From positions 1 through 64,000 of the forward strand of contig PLMU01000004.1 in the NCBI GenBank assembly GCA_003142595.1: a stretch of DNA of 64,000 nt, given 5' to 3'. Below are positions 1 through 7,564 of the stretch, piece after piece (the stretch's first letter is position 1; each line of letters starts with the position of its first letter). The notes beneath the pieces were generated by a model. That model did not search any database, was not told the DNA's origin, and was given only the letters and a program-made list of their open reading frames with translations. The DNA comes from Phycisphaerales bacterium (GTDB lineage: Bacteria; Planctomycetota; Phycisphaerae; Sedimentisphaerales; UBA12454). The translations under genes were made by a program, and so were the position numbers.

Positions 1-463
1 CATCGAGGTAACGCAGAACAATTGGATTGCGTACTATAATCTTGGTGCTGCTTACGACAAGCTTGGCCGTCACACCGAGGCGATAGAGGATTTCAGCCAG
101 GCAGTAAGAAGTAAGCCGAATTTTGAAGAAGCATACAATAATCTTGGCGTGGCTTTCGCCGGCCTTGGCCGCTGGCCCGAGGCGATAGATGCCTATAACC
201 AGGCCATAAAAATCAAGCCGGATTTTGCCGAGGCATACACTAATCTTGGCGTTGCTTATTCCGCCCTTGGCCGCTGGCAGATGGCGATAGATGCCTTTAA
301 GCAGGCAATAAGAATTTCCCCGAATTTTGAAGATGCGCACTATAAGCTTGGCGTTGCTTGTCTGGTAGTAGGCGACAAAAATTCCGCTATAGCAGAATAT
401 AATATTCTTAAGTCTTTAAACTCCCAACTCGCAAACGACCTCTTAAGTCAGATTAACAAGTAA
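1..463 (+). CDS. TPR-repeat protein, C-terminal part (truncated by window edge)
   Basis: The open frame runs in from the left edge (first full codon at base 2) and ends in TAA at 461-463. The visible part holds four 34-residue tetratricopeptide repeats with the usual spacing (AYYNLG, EAIEDF, KP at the end of the second helix). Both the entry point (VTQNN before the first repeat) and the tail (GDKNSA, then NILKS near the stop) match the C-terminus of the protein encoded at 3368-5482, which has eight repeats. The missing upstream part is therefore probably the same kind of multi-pass membrane domain. TPRs bind partner proteins, and the partner here is unknown. Repeat number clearly differs between the two paralogues, as expected from expansion and contraction of near-identical repeats. 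Confidence 0.85.
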   Translation, partial: IEVTQNNWIAYYNLGAAYDKLGRHTEAIEDFSQAVRSKPNFEEAYNNLGVAFAGLGRWPEAIDAYNQAIKIKPDFAEAYTNLGVAYSALGRWQMAIDAFKQAIRISPNFEDAHYKLGVACLVVGDKNSAIAEYNILKSLNSQLANDLLSQINK

Positions 464-483
464 AACGCAGGTTCATGTTTAGC

Positions 484-502
484 CCCCGGACCTGTGCCGG
501 GG
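484..502 (+). terminator. Possible hairpin downstream of TPR gene
   Basis: CCCCGG and CCGGGG flank a 7-base loop, 20 bases after the stop codon. No T-run follows, so it is only a weak candidate for transcription termination. A short CCCCTTAA-type repeat follows at 519-537. Confidence 0.3.
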
Positions 503-767
503 AGATTAAAATTGTTTAACCCCTTAACCCCTGAAAAACCTCATTTTTTTTAAAAAAATTCATTTTTTTTCTTGCTTTTTGTTAAAAATATGGTAAAATA
601 CCGGTATAGTTATGCGTTTGCATAACTTTTTCGTTTTTTTCAATTTATCACTTTTCACTTACTTAATGTCTTACATCTCCCTTAAAATCCCTATTCCCAA
701 TACACTGGCTCTTATTGCGCTTGCGCCGATTCTGCTTTACAGGCGTTTGAAGTTTGGGTTTTCATTT

Positions 768-1292
768 ATGCGGATAAAGCTTTCTCGCGGCCTGTTCGCC
801 ATTGTCAATGGCCGGGACTTTCTGAAACTCTATATGTTCAAATGGTTTGCCAAAGGGGACGGCGGCACATTTTACGCGATACGCACTTTTTACGAAAACG
901 GCAGAAAAAAGCAGGTATCTATGCATCGCCAGATTATGAATCCAACTGAAGGCTTTTGTATTGACCACAGAAACCACATCGGCCTTGACAACAGAAGGAT
1001 AAACTTAAGAGAAGCGACACAGACCCAGAACAGTCATAACAGAAGAAAAAGAACCAACTGCTCATCGATATACAAAGGGGTAGTGTGGAAGGAATGTCAT
1101 AAAAAATGGCGTGCTTCTATTAAGGTCAATGGGCAAACGATATCCCTTGGCTATTTTGACAATGAGATTGACGCTGCAAAAGCTTATGACGCCGCTGCCA
1201 AAGAGCATTTTGGCAAATTCGCATCATTAAATTTCGACCCTCTCGCAAACGAAATTTCAGATGAACACAAAAAATTAATCTTTAATCTATAA
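768..1292 (+). CDS. HNH endonuclease-like protein with AP2 DNA-binding domain
   Basis: Counting from the ATG at 768, this is a protein of about 174 residues. The first part matches the usual start of bacterial HNH/AP2 proteins (KLSRGLFAIV, then YAIR). The middle carries an HNH_3-like core: IDH, then LDNRRINLREAT and QNSHNRR. The last 60 residues are an AP2/ERF-type DNA-binding domain (YKGV, W...A.I, LGYF, EIDAAKAYD, FLNFD-like end). Such proteins are homing-endonuclease-like mobile genes. The frame is open back to an ATG at 612, but that extension is hydrophobic, unlike the family and without a ribosome site, so 768 is preferred. Neither start has a clear Shine-Dalgarno sequence. Decayed sequence downstream supports an insertion-prone locus. 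Confidence 0.75.
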   Translation: MRIKLSRGLFAIVNGRDFLKLYMFKWFAKGDGGTFYAIRTFYENGRKKQVSMHRQIMNPTEGFCIDHRNHIGLDNRRINLREATQTQNSHNRRKRTNCSSIYKGVVWKECHKKWRASIKVNGQTISLGYFDNEIDAAKAYDAAAKEHFGKFASLNFDPLANEISDEHKKLIFNL

Positions 1293-1300
1293 AAACGCGA

Positions 1301-1683
1301 TTAATCCTTTTTCTTCTTTTTAGCTTGTATTTCTTCGGTCTTTAAATCTTCTGGATCAATAGATTCAATAAAATTGGAAATACTTTTCCCAATAGTATTT
1401 ATAAAATATATTCGCTTTTTTGCTCTAGTCAGAGCGACAAGCATTTGATAAATCTCACTCTTTGTAGGAGTTGCTTTTTGAGGTAATCTACCTTGATCAA
1501 AACCTATTATATCTTTGAATTGAGTACAAAAGCAACTTTTTCCTTATAAAAGAATTTATGAAATACCTTATTTAAACAAACGACCCAATTTTTCCCCCTA
1601 AAATACATCTTGTCAATTTCCGTAACACTTTTATCCTCTCCGCCAGATATTCCAACTACTTTTTGGTAATCCTGTAAACTCAT
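1301..1683 (-). pseudogene. Remnant of a superfamily I (UvrD-like) helicase C-terminus
   Basis: Two overlapping reverse-strand frames make up this stretch. The frame ending at 1301 encodes VALTRAKKRIYF, the classic motif VI of UvrD/Rep-type helicases, followed by a short charged tail rich in Lys. The upstream 58-codon frame (ATG at 1683, stop at 1507) is in a different register, so a frameshift lies near 1510-1545, where there is an A-rich run. The upstream frame is not recognisable by itself. No Walker A or other helicase motif is present, so this is a decayed tail, not a working gene. It sits beside an HNH/AP2 gene and repeat debris. Confidence 0.55.
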
Positions 1684-1735
1684 ATTTTTCGTTGTTTACC
1701 TATTTTTTTGCCTTTTTCCTCAAAAATAGCATAAA

Positions 1736-1873
1736 TCTTCGTGCCCCTTCTTTCCTTCGTGGTGAACAAAAATCAATGTAATCAGCGTAATCTGCGTCTA
1801 AAATTCGTGTTTATTCGTGGTTAAAAGCAATATTAAGGTTTTTCTTTGTGTCTTAGTGACTTAGTGGCTAAAA
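1736..1873. repeat. Cluster of four short GTG-rich intergenic repeats
   Basis: Four variants of one phrase stand in a row: 1736-1767, 1771-1800, 1803-1826 and 1844-1873. Each has two GTG/GCG-containing halves and ends in a purine-rich TAA-like stretch, for example ATTCGTGTTTATTCGTGG at 1803. The region 1684-1963 has no gene and otherwise reads as AT-rich spacer. A promoter for rpmA must lie here, but I cannot point to a convincing one. Confidence 0.6.
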
Positions 1874-1963
1874 AATTTCTCTTGCCATTATTTTTCATTT
1901 CTGATATAAATCTATGTTCTAAACTTTGGCAAAGATATAACTTATTTATTTAAAGGCACTTAC

Positions 1964-2200
1964 ATGGCACATAAAAAAGGACAAGGTTCGACATCGAACG
2001 GACGCGACAGCAATCCGAAAAACCGCGGCGTTAAGCTTTTTGGCGGTCAGGTTGTAAAAACTGGCGGTATTATAGTTCGCCAGAAGGGCACTATATGGAA
2101 AGCCGGTTTTAACGTTGGTCTTGGCCGGGACTTCACGCTTTTCGCCTTAAAAGACGGCGTAGTAACGTTTAAGGGCAAAAAAGTTCACGTTGAAGTCTAA
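1964..2200 (+). CDS. rpmA: 50S ribosomal protein L27
   Basis: A 78-residue protein with the conserved L27 start [10 protein letters not shown], then NGRDS and a basic, glycine-rich body ([25 protein letters not shown]). L27 sits at the peptidyl transferase centre of the large subunit. It is slightly shorter than the usual 84-90 residues but complete at both ends. Its normal upstream partner rplU (L21) is not in front of it; the space holds mobile-gene debris. obgE follows, as usual, after a terminator-like hairpin. Confidence 0.97.
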   Translation: MAHKKGQGSTSNGRDSNPKNRGVKLFGGQVVKTGGIIVRQKGTIWKAGFNVGLGRDFTLFALKDGVVTFKGKKVHVEV

Positions 2201-2228
2201 ATTCTCTTTGTTATTCAATTAAAAATAA

Positions 2229-2254
2229 GGATGGCGATGTGCCATCCTTTTTTT
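2229..2254 (+). terminator. Rho-independent terminator after rpmA
   Basis: GGATGGC and GCCATCC form a perfect 7-bp stem with a 5-base loop, followed directly by seven Ts. It lies 28 bases after the rpmA stop, so at least part of rpmA transcription ends before obgE. Confidence 0.85.
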
Positions 2255-2273
2255 ATATAGTTGTTTTTAAATT

Positions 2274-2306
2274 CTATACCCTGTACCCTAAACCCTATAC
2301 CCTATT
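2274..2306 (+). repeat. Heptanucleotide tandem repeat in the obgE leader
   Basis: Units of the form CTATACC/CTGTACC/CTAAACC run in a 7-base period for more than four copies and end one base before the obgE ATG. It occupies the place where a ribosome binding site would be; no AGGAGG-like sequence is present. Confidence 0.75.
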
Positions 2307-3335
2307 ATGTTTATAGACCAGGCAAAACTTCGAGTCAAAGCCGGCGACGGCGGCGACGGCTGCGTCGCTTTCCGGCGTGAGAAATTTATTCCCAAAGGCG
2401 GCCCTAACGGCGGAGATGGCGGGGCGGGCGGGGATGTATATTTTCAGACCGCTGAGGATGTCGATACGCTTTTGGATTTTTCCGGCAGGGCAATTTGGAA
2501 GGCACAGAACGGTATGCCGGGCGAAGGGTCAAACTGCAGCGGCCTGGACGGCAAAGACCTTATTCTTAAAGTTCCGGTCGGCACACAGATTTACGATGAA
2601 GACCTCGACAGTCTTCTGCTCCAGGATATGGACAAGCCGGGCATGAAAGTTAAAATCTGCCGCGGAGGCAAAGGCGGCAGAGGCAACAAGGCTTTTGCGA
2701 CATCGACCAGACAAACGCCGCGATTTGCTCAAAGCGGCCAACCCGGCAGAGAAAGAAATCTCAAACTTATCTTAAAACTCATTGCCGATGTCGGTCTTGT
2801 AGGTTTACCGAACGCCGGCAAAAGCACAATGCTTTCGCGATGCTCAAAAGCAAGGCCCAAAATAGCCTCTTACCCATTCACCACTCTTGAGCCGGTGCTT
2901 GGAATTGTCGAGCTTACCGGGTATCGGCGGTTTGTGATGGCTGATTTGCCGGGCCTGATTGAAGGCGCTCATAAAGGAGCCGGGCTTGGCGTTGATTTCC
3001 TGCGGCATATTGAAAGAACCAGAATTATCGTTCATATACTCGATATTATGCCGATGGACGAAAGCGACCCGGTAGATAATTACAAGAAAATACGAAAAGA
3101 ACTGCTAAGTTACAGCAAAGCACTGGGCAAAAAGAAAGAAGTAATAGTCCTTAATAAATTAGACCTCGACCCGGACGGAGAAATTCTGAAAAAAATAAAA
3201 AAGAAATTCAAAAAGAAGATATTTACAATATCAGCAGTAACTGGCAAAGGGATAAGAGAACTCTCCGAGGAGCTGTTTAAGCTTGTGCAGAAAGAAAAAG
3301 AGGTTAAAAGCACGAGCAAAATTAAAAAAGATTAA
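2307..3335 (+). CDS. obgE: Obg-family GTPase (ribosome assembly, stress control)
   Basis: A 342-residue Obg/CgtA protein. Residues 1-155 form the glycine-rich Obg fold (AGDGGDG, GGPNGGDGG, GKGGRGN). The G domain follows with P-loop GLPNAGKST (166-174), switch II DLPG (213-216) and NKLD (283-286). The C-terminus is a short Lys-rich tail instead of a defined extra domain. Obg binds the 50S subunit late in assembly and links it to GTP/ppGpp levels. The start at 2307 gives the standard N-terminus (MFIDQAK) even though a heptamer repeat sits where the ribosome site should be. rpmA-obgE order is conserved in bacteria. Confidence 0.96.
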   Translation: MFIDQAKLRVKAGDGGDGCVAFRREKFIPKGGPNGGDGGAGGDVYFQTAEDVDTLLDFSGRAIWKAQNGMPGEGSNCSGLDGKDLILKVPVGTQIYDEDLDSLLLQDMDKPGMKVKICRGGKGGRGNKAFATSTRQTPRFAQSGQPGRERNLKLILKLIADVGLVGLPNAGKSTMLSRCSKARPKIASYPFTTLEPVLGIVELTGYRRFVMADLPGLIEGAHKGAGLGVDFLRHIERTRIIVHILDIMPMDESDPVDNYKKIRKELLSYSKALGKKKEVIVLNKLDLDPDGEILKKIKKKFKKKIFTISAVTGKGIRELSEELFKLVQKEKEVKSTSKIKKD

Positions 3336-3367
3336 AACGAAAACAAAGGACTTAGGAACAAAAATTT

Positions 3368-5482
3368 TCATTTGTTAATTTCCCTGAAGAGATTGTCGGC
3401 GAACTGTGAATTCATAGACTTAAGAATATTGTATTGTGCGAGTGCGGAATTTTTGTCGCCTATCGCCAAATAAGCAAGACCAAGATTATAGTATGCCTCG
3501 GCTAAATCCGGTTTGATTTTTATAGCCTGCTTATAGGCATCTATCGCTTCGGGCCAGCGGTCATTACTGGCGAACATACGGCCAAGATTATTGTGCGCCT
3601 CAGCTAAATCCGGTCTGATTTTTATAGCCTGCTTATAAGCATCTATCGCTTCGATGCCGCGACCGAGTTTGACATAAGCACGACCAAGATTATAGTATGC
3701 CTCGGCATAACTAGGTTTGATATGGATGGCCTGTTTATAGGCATCTATCGCCTCGGTGAGACGGTCAAGTCTGCTGTAAGTAATGCCGAGATTATTATAG
3801 GCCTCGGTATAATCCGGATTGATTTTTATGGCCTGCTTACAGGCTTCTATCGCCTGGGGCCAGCATTCGAGCCTGGCGTAAGCAACGCCAAGATTATTGT
3901 ACGCCTCGGCGTAATCGGGCTTGATTCTTATTGCTTGTTTACAGACTTTTACGGAATCCTGATAGCGGCCAAGTTTGTTGTAAGCATTGCTAAGGGCAAG
4001 GTAAGCATCGGCATAACCGGGCTTTATTCTTATAGCCTGCTTATAGGCCTCTATCGCTTCGGAGAGGCGGCTGAGATTCTCATAATCACGGCCAAGACTA
4101 AAATATGCCTCGGCATAACTAGGTTTGATCTGGATGGCCTGTTTATAGGCATCTATCGCTTCGTCGATGCGACCGAGAGAGCCGTAAGCGGCGCCAAGAC
4201 CATGATAGGCAATATAATTGTTTTGCGTTACCGACAACGCGTGCGAAAAAAGGGTAATACTGTTTTTCCAATAACTTGTCTGCCGATGAGCGCATATTCC
4301 TAAGCCCGTCAGCACAATCACCATCGATACGCCGAGAGCGATTTTACGATAAGGCAGTTTCGAAAGAAGCTGCGGCAAACCCCATGCGAGCATTATGAAC
4401 AGACCTATATATGGGATATAAGTATAACGGTCGGCATAGGCCTGCAAACCAACCTGAATAATACCGATGACGGGTATGAGCGTTCCAAGATACCAGAACC
4501 AGCCCGTAACGAGGTATCGGTGATTTTTGGCGAAACGAATTACGAAAATCGTTACAGCCAATAACAGAATGGCTGATATTACAGCGTATAAAACGGATAC
4601 GTTTCCAACAGGGTGAGGATAAAACGCGGCCATGCCGCCTGGGCGAAACATTTTTTCTATATAAATTAGATAAGAGATAAAGGCATTGCCGATGCGAAAC
4701 TTTAAAGGGAACGCAGCAAATGACGAAATCGAAATGCTGCTTTGCGTGCCAAGAAAGGCGATGACACTTGATACAATCGAAAGAACAATAAAAGGGATTT
4801 TTTCCGCCGTGAGGCGTCCTGCGGACAGAATCAAACGATAGAGTGTTCGCAATTGAAAGCGGCTGATTCGGTCAAGCGGCCAATAGTCCAGCAAAAGCAA
4901 TACGAATGGTAAAGTAACGAGCATAGGCTTGGCCATAAGACCCAAAGCGAAAATTAATAAGACAAGCAGGTAGCGAGCGGCACTGGGCTGTTTGACATAA
5001 CGCAGATATGCAGCCATAGTGAGCAGAAAGAAAAAGGTACTTAAAACATCCTTGCGTTCGGCTATCCAGGCAACCGATTCAACATGCATAGGGTGAAGCG
5101 CAAAGGCGGCAGCGACAAATGTACTCGACCACAGTGAGCCGGTCATTTTTTTTAGAACCGTAAAGAGCAGCAGAGTATTCGCAAGGTGCCAAAACAGATT
5201 TACAAGATGAATCCCGCCTGCATTGGCTCCGAACAACTGGCAATCAAGCATAAGCGAAAGCCAGGTTAAGGCATGCCAGTAGCCGGTGTGAATGGTCGTA
5301 AATGCCCAAATGATATTGTCGAAAGTCAGACCGCTTACAACGTGCTGATTTTCTGTAACGTAAGAAGGATCGTCATAATTGACAAAATCGAAATTCCCGA
5401 CCTGCCAGAAAACCAGCAATGCGCTGACTGTCAGGACGAGATAAATCGAAATGACAAGAGACTTTTTTACCTGTTGGGGCAT
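3368..5482 (-). CDS. TMTC-like membrane protein with eight TPRs
   Basis: About 704 residues. The N-terminal half is a multi-pass membrane domain with motifs shared with TMTC-type (GT-C fold) proteins: NYDDP near residue 36 and HPMHVESVAW followed by ERKDV near 130. The C-terminal part is eight consecutive 34-residue TPRs (from about 426), then the tail GDKNSA...NILKSMNSQ shared with the gene at 1-463. TMTC proteins in eukaryotes transfer mannose to proteins; a glycosyltransferase role is plausible but unproven. The frame is open upstream to 5584, but that would leave 2 bases to the divergent coaX GTG and would overlap its ribosome site. The ATG at 5482 also places the first membrane helix at the N-terminus, so I prefer it. 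Neither start has a clear ribosome site. Confidence 0.85.
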   Translation of the reverse strand: MPQQVKKSLVISIYLVLTVSALLVFWQVGNFDFVNYDDPSYVTENQHVVSGLTFDNIIWAFTTIHTGYWHALTWLSLMLDCQLFGANAGGIHLVNLFWHLANTLLLFTVLKKMTGSLWSSTFVAAAFALHPMHVESVAWIAERKDVLSTFFFLLTMAAYLRYVKQPSAARYLLVLLIFALGLMAKPMLVTLPFVLLLLDYWPLDRISRFQLRTLYRLILSAGRLTAEKIPFIVLSIVSSVIAFLGTQSSISISSFAAFPLKFRIGNAFISYLIYIEKMFRPGGMAAFYPHPVGNVSVLYAVISAILLLAVTIFVIRFAKNHRYLVTGWFWYLGTLIPVIGIIQVGLQAYADRYTYIPYIGLFIMLAWGLPQLLSKLPYRKIALGVSMVIVLTGLGICAHRQTSYWKNSITLFSHALSVTQNNYIAYHGLGAAYGSLGRIDEAIDAYKQAIQIKPSYAEAYFSLGRDYENLSRLSEAIEAYKQAIRIKPGYADAYLALSNAYNKLGRYQDSVKVCKQAIRIKPDYAEAYNNLGVAYARLECWPQAIEACKQAIKINPDYTEAYNNLGITYSRLDRLTEAIDAYKQAIHIKPSYAEAYYNLGRAYVKLGRGIEAIDAYKQAIKIRPDLAEAHNNLGRMFASNDRWPEAIDAYKQAIKIKPDLAEAYYNLGLAYLAIGDKNSALAQYNILKSMNSQFADNLFREINK

Positions 5483-5586
5483 AAGCAGCAATATATTTTC
5501 AGGGATGTTTGCTGTCAAGGAGTAAGTTTTGTGATTGATTCTTCGGCTATTTTGCGATAGTCTTTCGGCGTTTGAAAGGAACATAA

Positions 5587-6384
5587 GTGAATATAATTGC
5601 TATAGATATTGGAAATACCACTATAACAGCAGGGCTTTTCCTCAATGATATTGAAGCGGGGATGGAAAAGGTCAGCGGAGACAATATAGAAGAACTTACA
5701 GAAGTTTTAACCAATCACTGGCAAAGAGTTCCAATTGCCAATGCCAGTAAAGATAAGACGAAACGCGATGGAATTATCGTTGTGGCGAGCGTAAAACCGC
5801 AGTGGATGGAAATAGTTAAAAAAATAGTAAAGGAGAAATTAGGCGAAAAAATTCTTGAAATCGGAGTCGGTAAAGATATCCCGTTGCCGATGGAGCTTGA
5901 GGTTGACCAGCCTGAGCAGGTCGGCGTTGACAGAGTTATGGCGGCTTACGCGGCATACAGCGTCGTTGAAACTGCGGTTATTGTCGCTGATTTCGGCACT
6001 GCGGTAACGATTGATTTCGTTGACGAGCGGGGCGTATTTATGGGCGGCACGATTCTGCCGGGCTTCAATATATCGGCAGACGCTTTGAACAGGCATACGG
6101 CGAGCCTGCCGAAAATAGGCAAAGTAAAAGCTCCTGAAAAACCGTTCGGAAGGAATACAGAAGAGGCGATTAATAACGGATTGTATTTCGCAGCGTTAGG
6201 GGGCCTTGAAATGATTACAAGGCTTTACGCTGAGCATCTTGGCAGATGGCCGCAGACAATTGTGACCGGCGGAAATATGGAAATCATAAAAAGCGGCTGC
6301 GACTTTGCCGATACGTTCGTCGAGGACCTTGTAGTCAAAGGAATTGTCCTTACATATAAAAAATACCTTGGTGAAAAAGAATAA
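5587..6384 (+). CDS. coaX: Type III pantothenate kinase
   Basis: 265 residues, GTG start with ribosome site GAAAGGA 6 bases upstream. It catalyses the first step of coenzyme A synthesis, phosphorylation of pantothenate. Motifs are DIGNTTI at the N-terminus (phosphate loop of the ASKHA fold), the central GVDRVMAAYAA, DFGTAVTIDF and GGTILPGF, and a C-terminal VTGG. Length is typical for CoaX. It heads a tightly packed set with an MnmE-like gene (14-base gap) and mutS. Confidence 0.95.
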   Translation: MNIIAIDIGNTTITAGLFLNDIEAGMEKVSGDNIEELTEVLTNHWQRVPIANASKDKTKRDGIIVVASVKPQWMEIVKKIVKEKLGEKILEIGVGKDIPLPMELEVDQPEQVGVDRVMAAYAAYSVVETAVIVADFGTAVTIDFVDERGVFMGGTILPGFNISADALNRHTASLPKIGKVKAPEKPFGRNTEEAINNGLYFAALGGLEMITRLYAEHLGRWPQTIVTGGNMEIIKSGCDFADTFVEDLVVKGIVLTYKKYLGEKE

Positions 6385-6398
6385 TTTCCCGATTTATT

Positions 6399-7556
6399 AT
6401 GGAAAACAATCGGCAAAATTGTATCGCATCGCTGATGACGGCAAAGACAGCCAGTGCGATATCGAATATCCAGCTTGCTGGCAGCGGGGCAGAGGAAATT
6501 TTAAAAAAGATTTTCAAACCATTAAGCCAAAAGTCTCTGGTTTTTTCTGTCGGTTCAATTCTTCACGGCAATATTTTTAACGGCGATACGCTTATTGACG
6601 AGGTGATAATCGGCTGCGAAGGCAAAGACCTTTTCAGTATAAACTGCCACGGCAATCCACTTATTGTAGAAAATATACTGGAACTGCTGAAAAAACACGG
6701 CGTAAAAATAACTGAACCGCAGGAGATTTTAGTTTTTCTTGGCAAGCAAAAACATGGTGATAATACAATCGCGATTGAAGCTGATATCGTAATGGCACAG
6801 TCAGTAACACTTTATGGGGCAAAAATAATCCGCCATCAAACAAAGATGGGACTAATACAAGCGGCCAACTGGTGGCTCGAAAATCTGAATGCTTTGGAAA
6901 TTGATGATATAATAGTCGGGGCAGAAGAGGTTTTGAGCGATAGTGAAATTTCCAAATATTTTATAAGAGGCGCAAAGATTGTTATCGCCGGTCCGCCCAA
7001 TAGCGGCAAAAGCACATTATTTAATTATCTCTGCGGTAAAGAAAAAGCGATTGTAACGGATATCGCAGGAACGACCCGCGACTGGCTGAGCGCGAAAATC
7101 AGACTAAAAAAGATACAAGCGGAATTTTTTGATACGGCAGGTCTCGATGAAACACTGAGTGAAAAAAATGAAATTGACGCCCAGTCTCAGGCGCAGGCAG
7201 TCGAACTAATTAAAAATGCAGATTTGGTATTGTATGTTGTGGATAGTACAAACCCCGCCAAAGTGTTGGCGGGGCTAACCGAGTCATTAAACAAACTTGT
7301 TGTTATTAATAAATGCGATTTGGCGGGAGATTTATTTGCGGATGGTTTAAAAATCAGCGCAAAAACCGGCAGCGGAATAAAAGAACTTATTGGCGAAATA
7401 GAGCAGAGGCTTGGTGTCGTTGATTTTGATATGAAAAAGACGGTCTGTTTCACCGACAGGCAGACAAATATCCTGGAACAGATTACCGAGGCAAAAACAA
7501 AACAGCAAATTAAGAAGCTTATACAAGAGTTGTTAAAAGGCGAAATTGCTGTATAA
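6399..7556 (+). CDS. MnmE/TrmE-like GTPase, short form without C-terminal Cys motif
   Basis: 385 residues against about 450 for classical MnmE, the GTPase that modifies U34 of certain tRNAs together with MnmG. The N-terminal part resembles the TrmE folate-binding domain, including INCHGNPLI (compare the family CHGG motif). The inserted G domain has GPPNSGKST (198-206), the TDIAGTTRD switch, DTAGLDE and NKCD. The protein stops at KGEIAV and has no FCIGK motif, the essential C-terminal cysteine of MnmE. It also starts without the usual DTIAAI-type sequence. It may be a divergent MnmE or a paralogue with another role. Confidence 0.8.
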   Translation: MENNRQNCIASLMTAKTASAISNIQLAGSGAEEILKKIFKPLSQKSLVFSVGSILHGNIFNGDTLIDEVIIGCEGKDLFSINCHGNPLIVENILELLKKHGVKITEPQEILVFLGKQKHGDNTIAIEADIVMAQSVTLYGAKIIRHQTKMGLIQAANWWLENLNALEIDDIIVGAEEVLSDSEISKYFIRGAKIVIAGPPNSGKSTLFNYLCGKEKAIVTDIAGTTRDWLSAKIRLKKIQAEFFDTAGLDETLSEKNEIDAQSQAQAVELIKNADLVLYVVDSTNPAKVLAGLTESLNKLVVINKCDLAGDLFADGLKISAKTGSGIKELIGEIEQRLGVVDFDMKKTVCFTDRQTNILEQITEAKTKQQIKKLIQELLKGEIAV

Positions 7557-7564
7557 TACCGGCT

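Noticed and set aside
1684-1963. tRNA or other RNA gene in the long spacer
   Set aside because: No cloverleaf, no anticodon stem and no known RNA motif was found.
2274-2306. Telomere-like repeats
   Set aside because: The units vary, are internal to a bacterial contig and end at a start codon.
3722-4303. Long plus-strand frame opposite the TPR region
   Set aside because: It mirrors the periodic TPR codons on the other strand; the true gene is the reverse-strand TPR protein.
5483-5584. N-terminal extension of the TMTC-like protein
   Set aside because: It would leave two bases to coaX, has no ribosome site and is not like the family.
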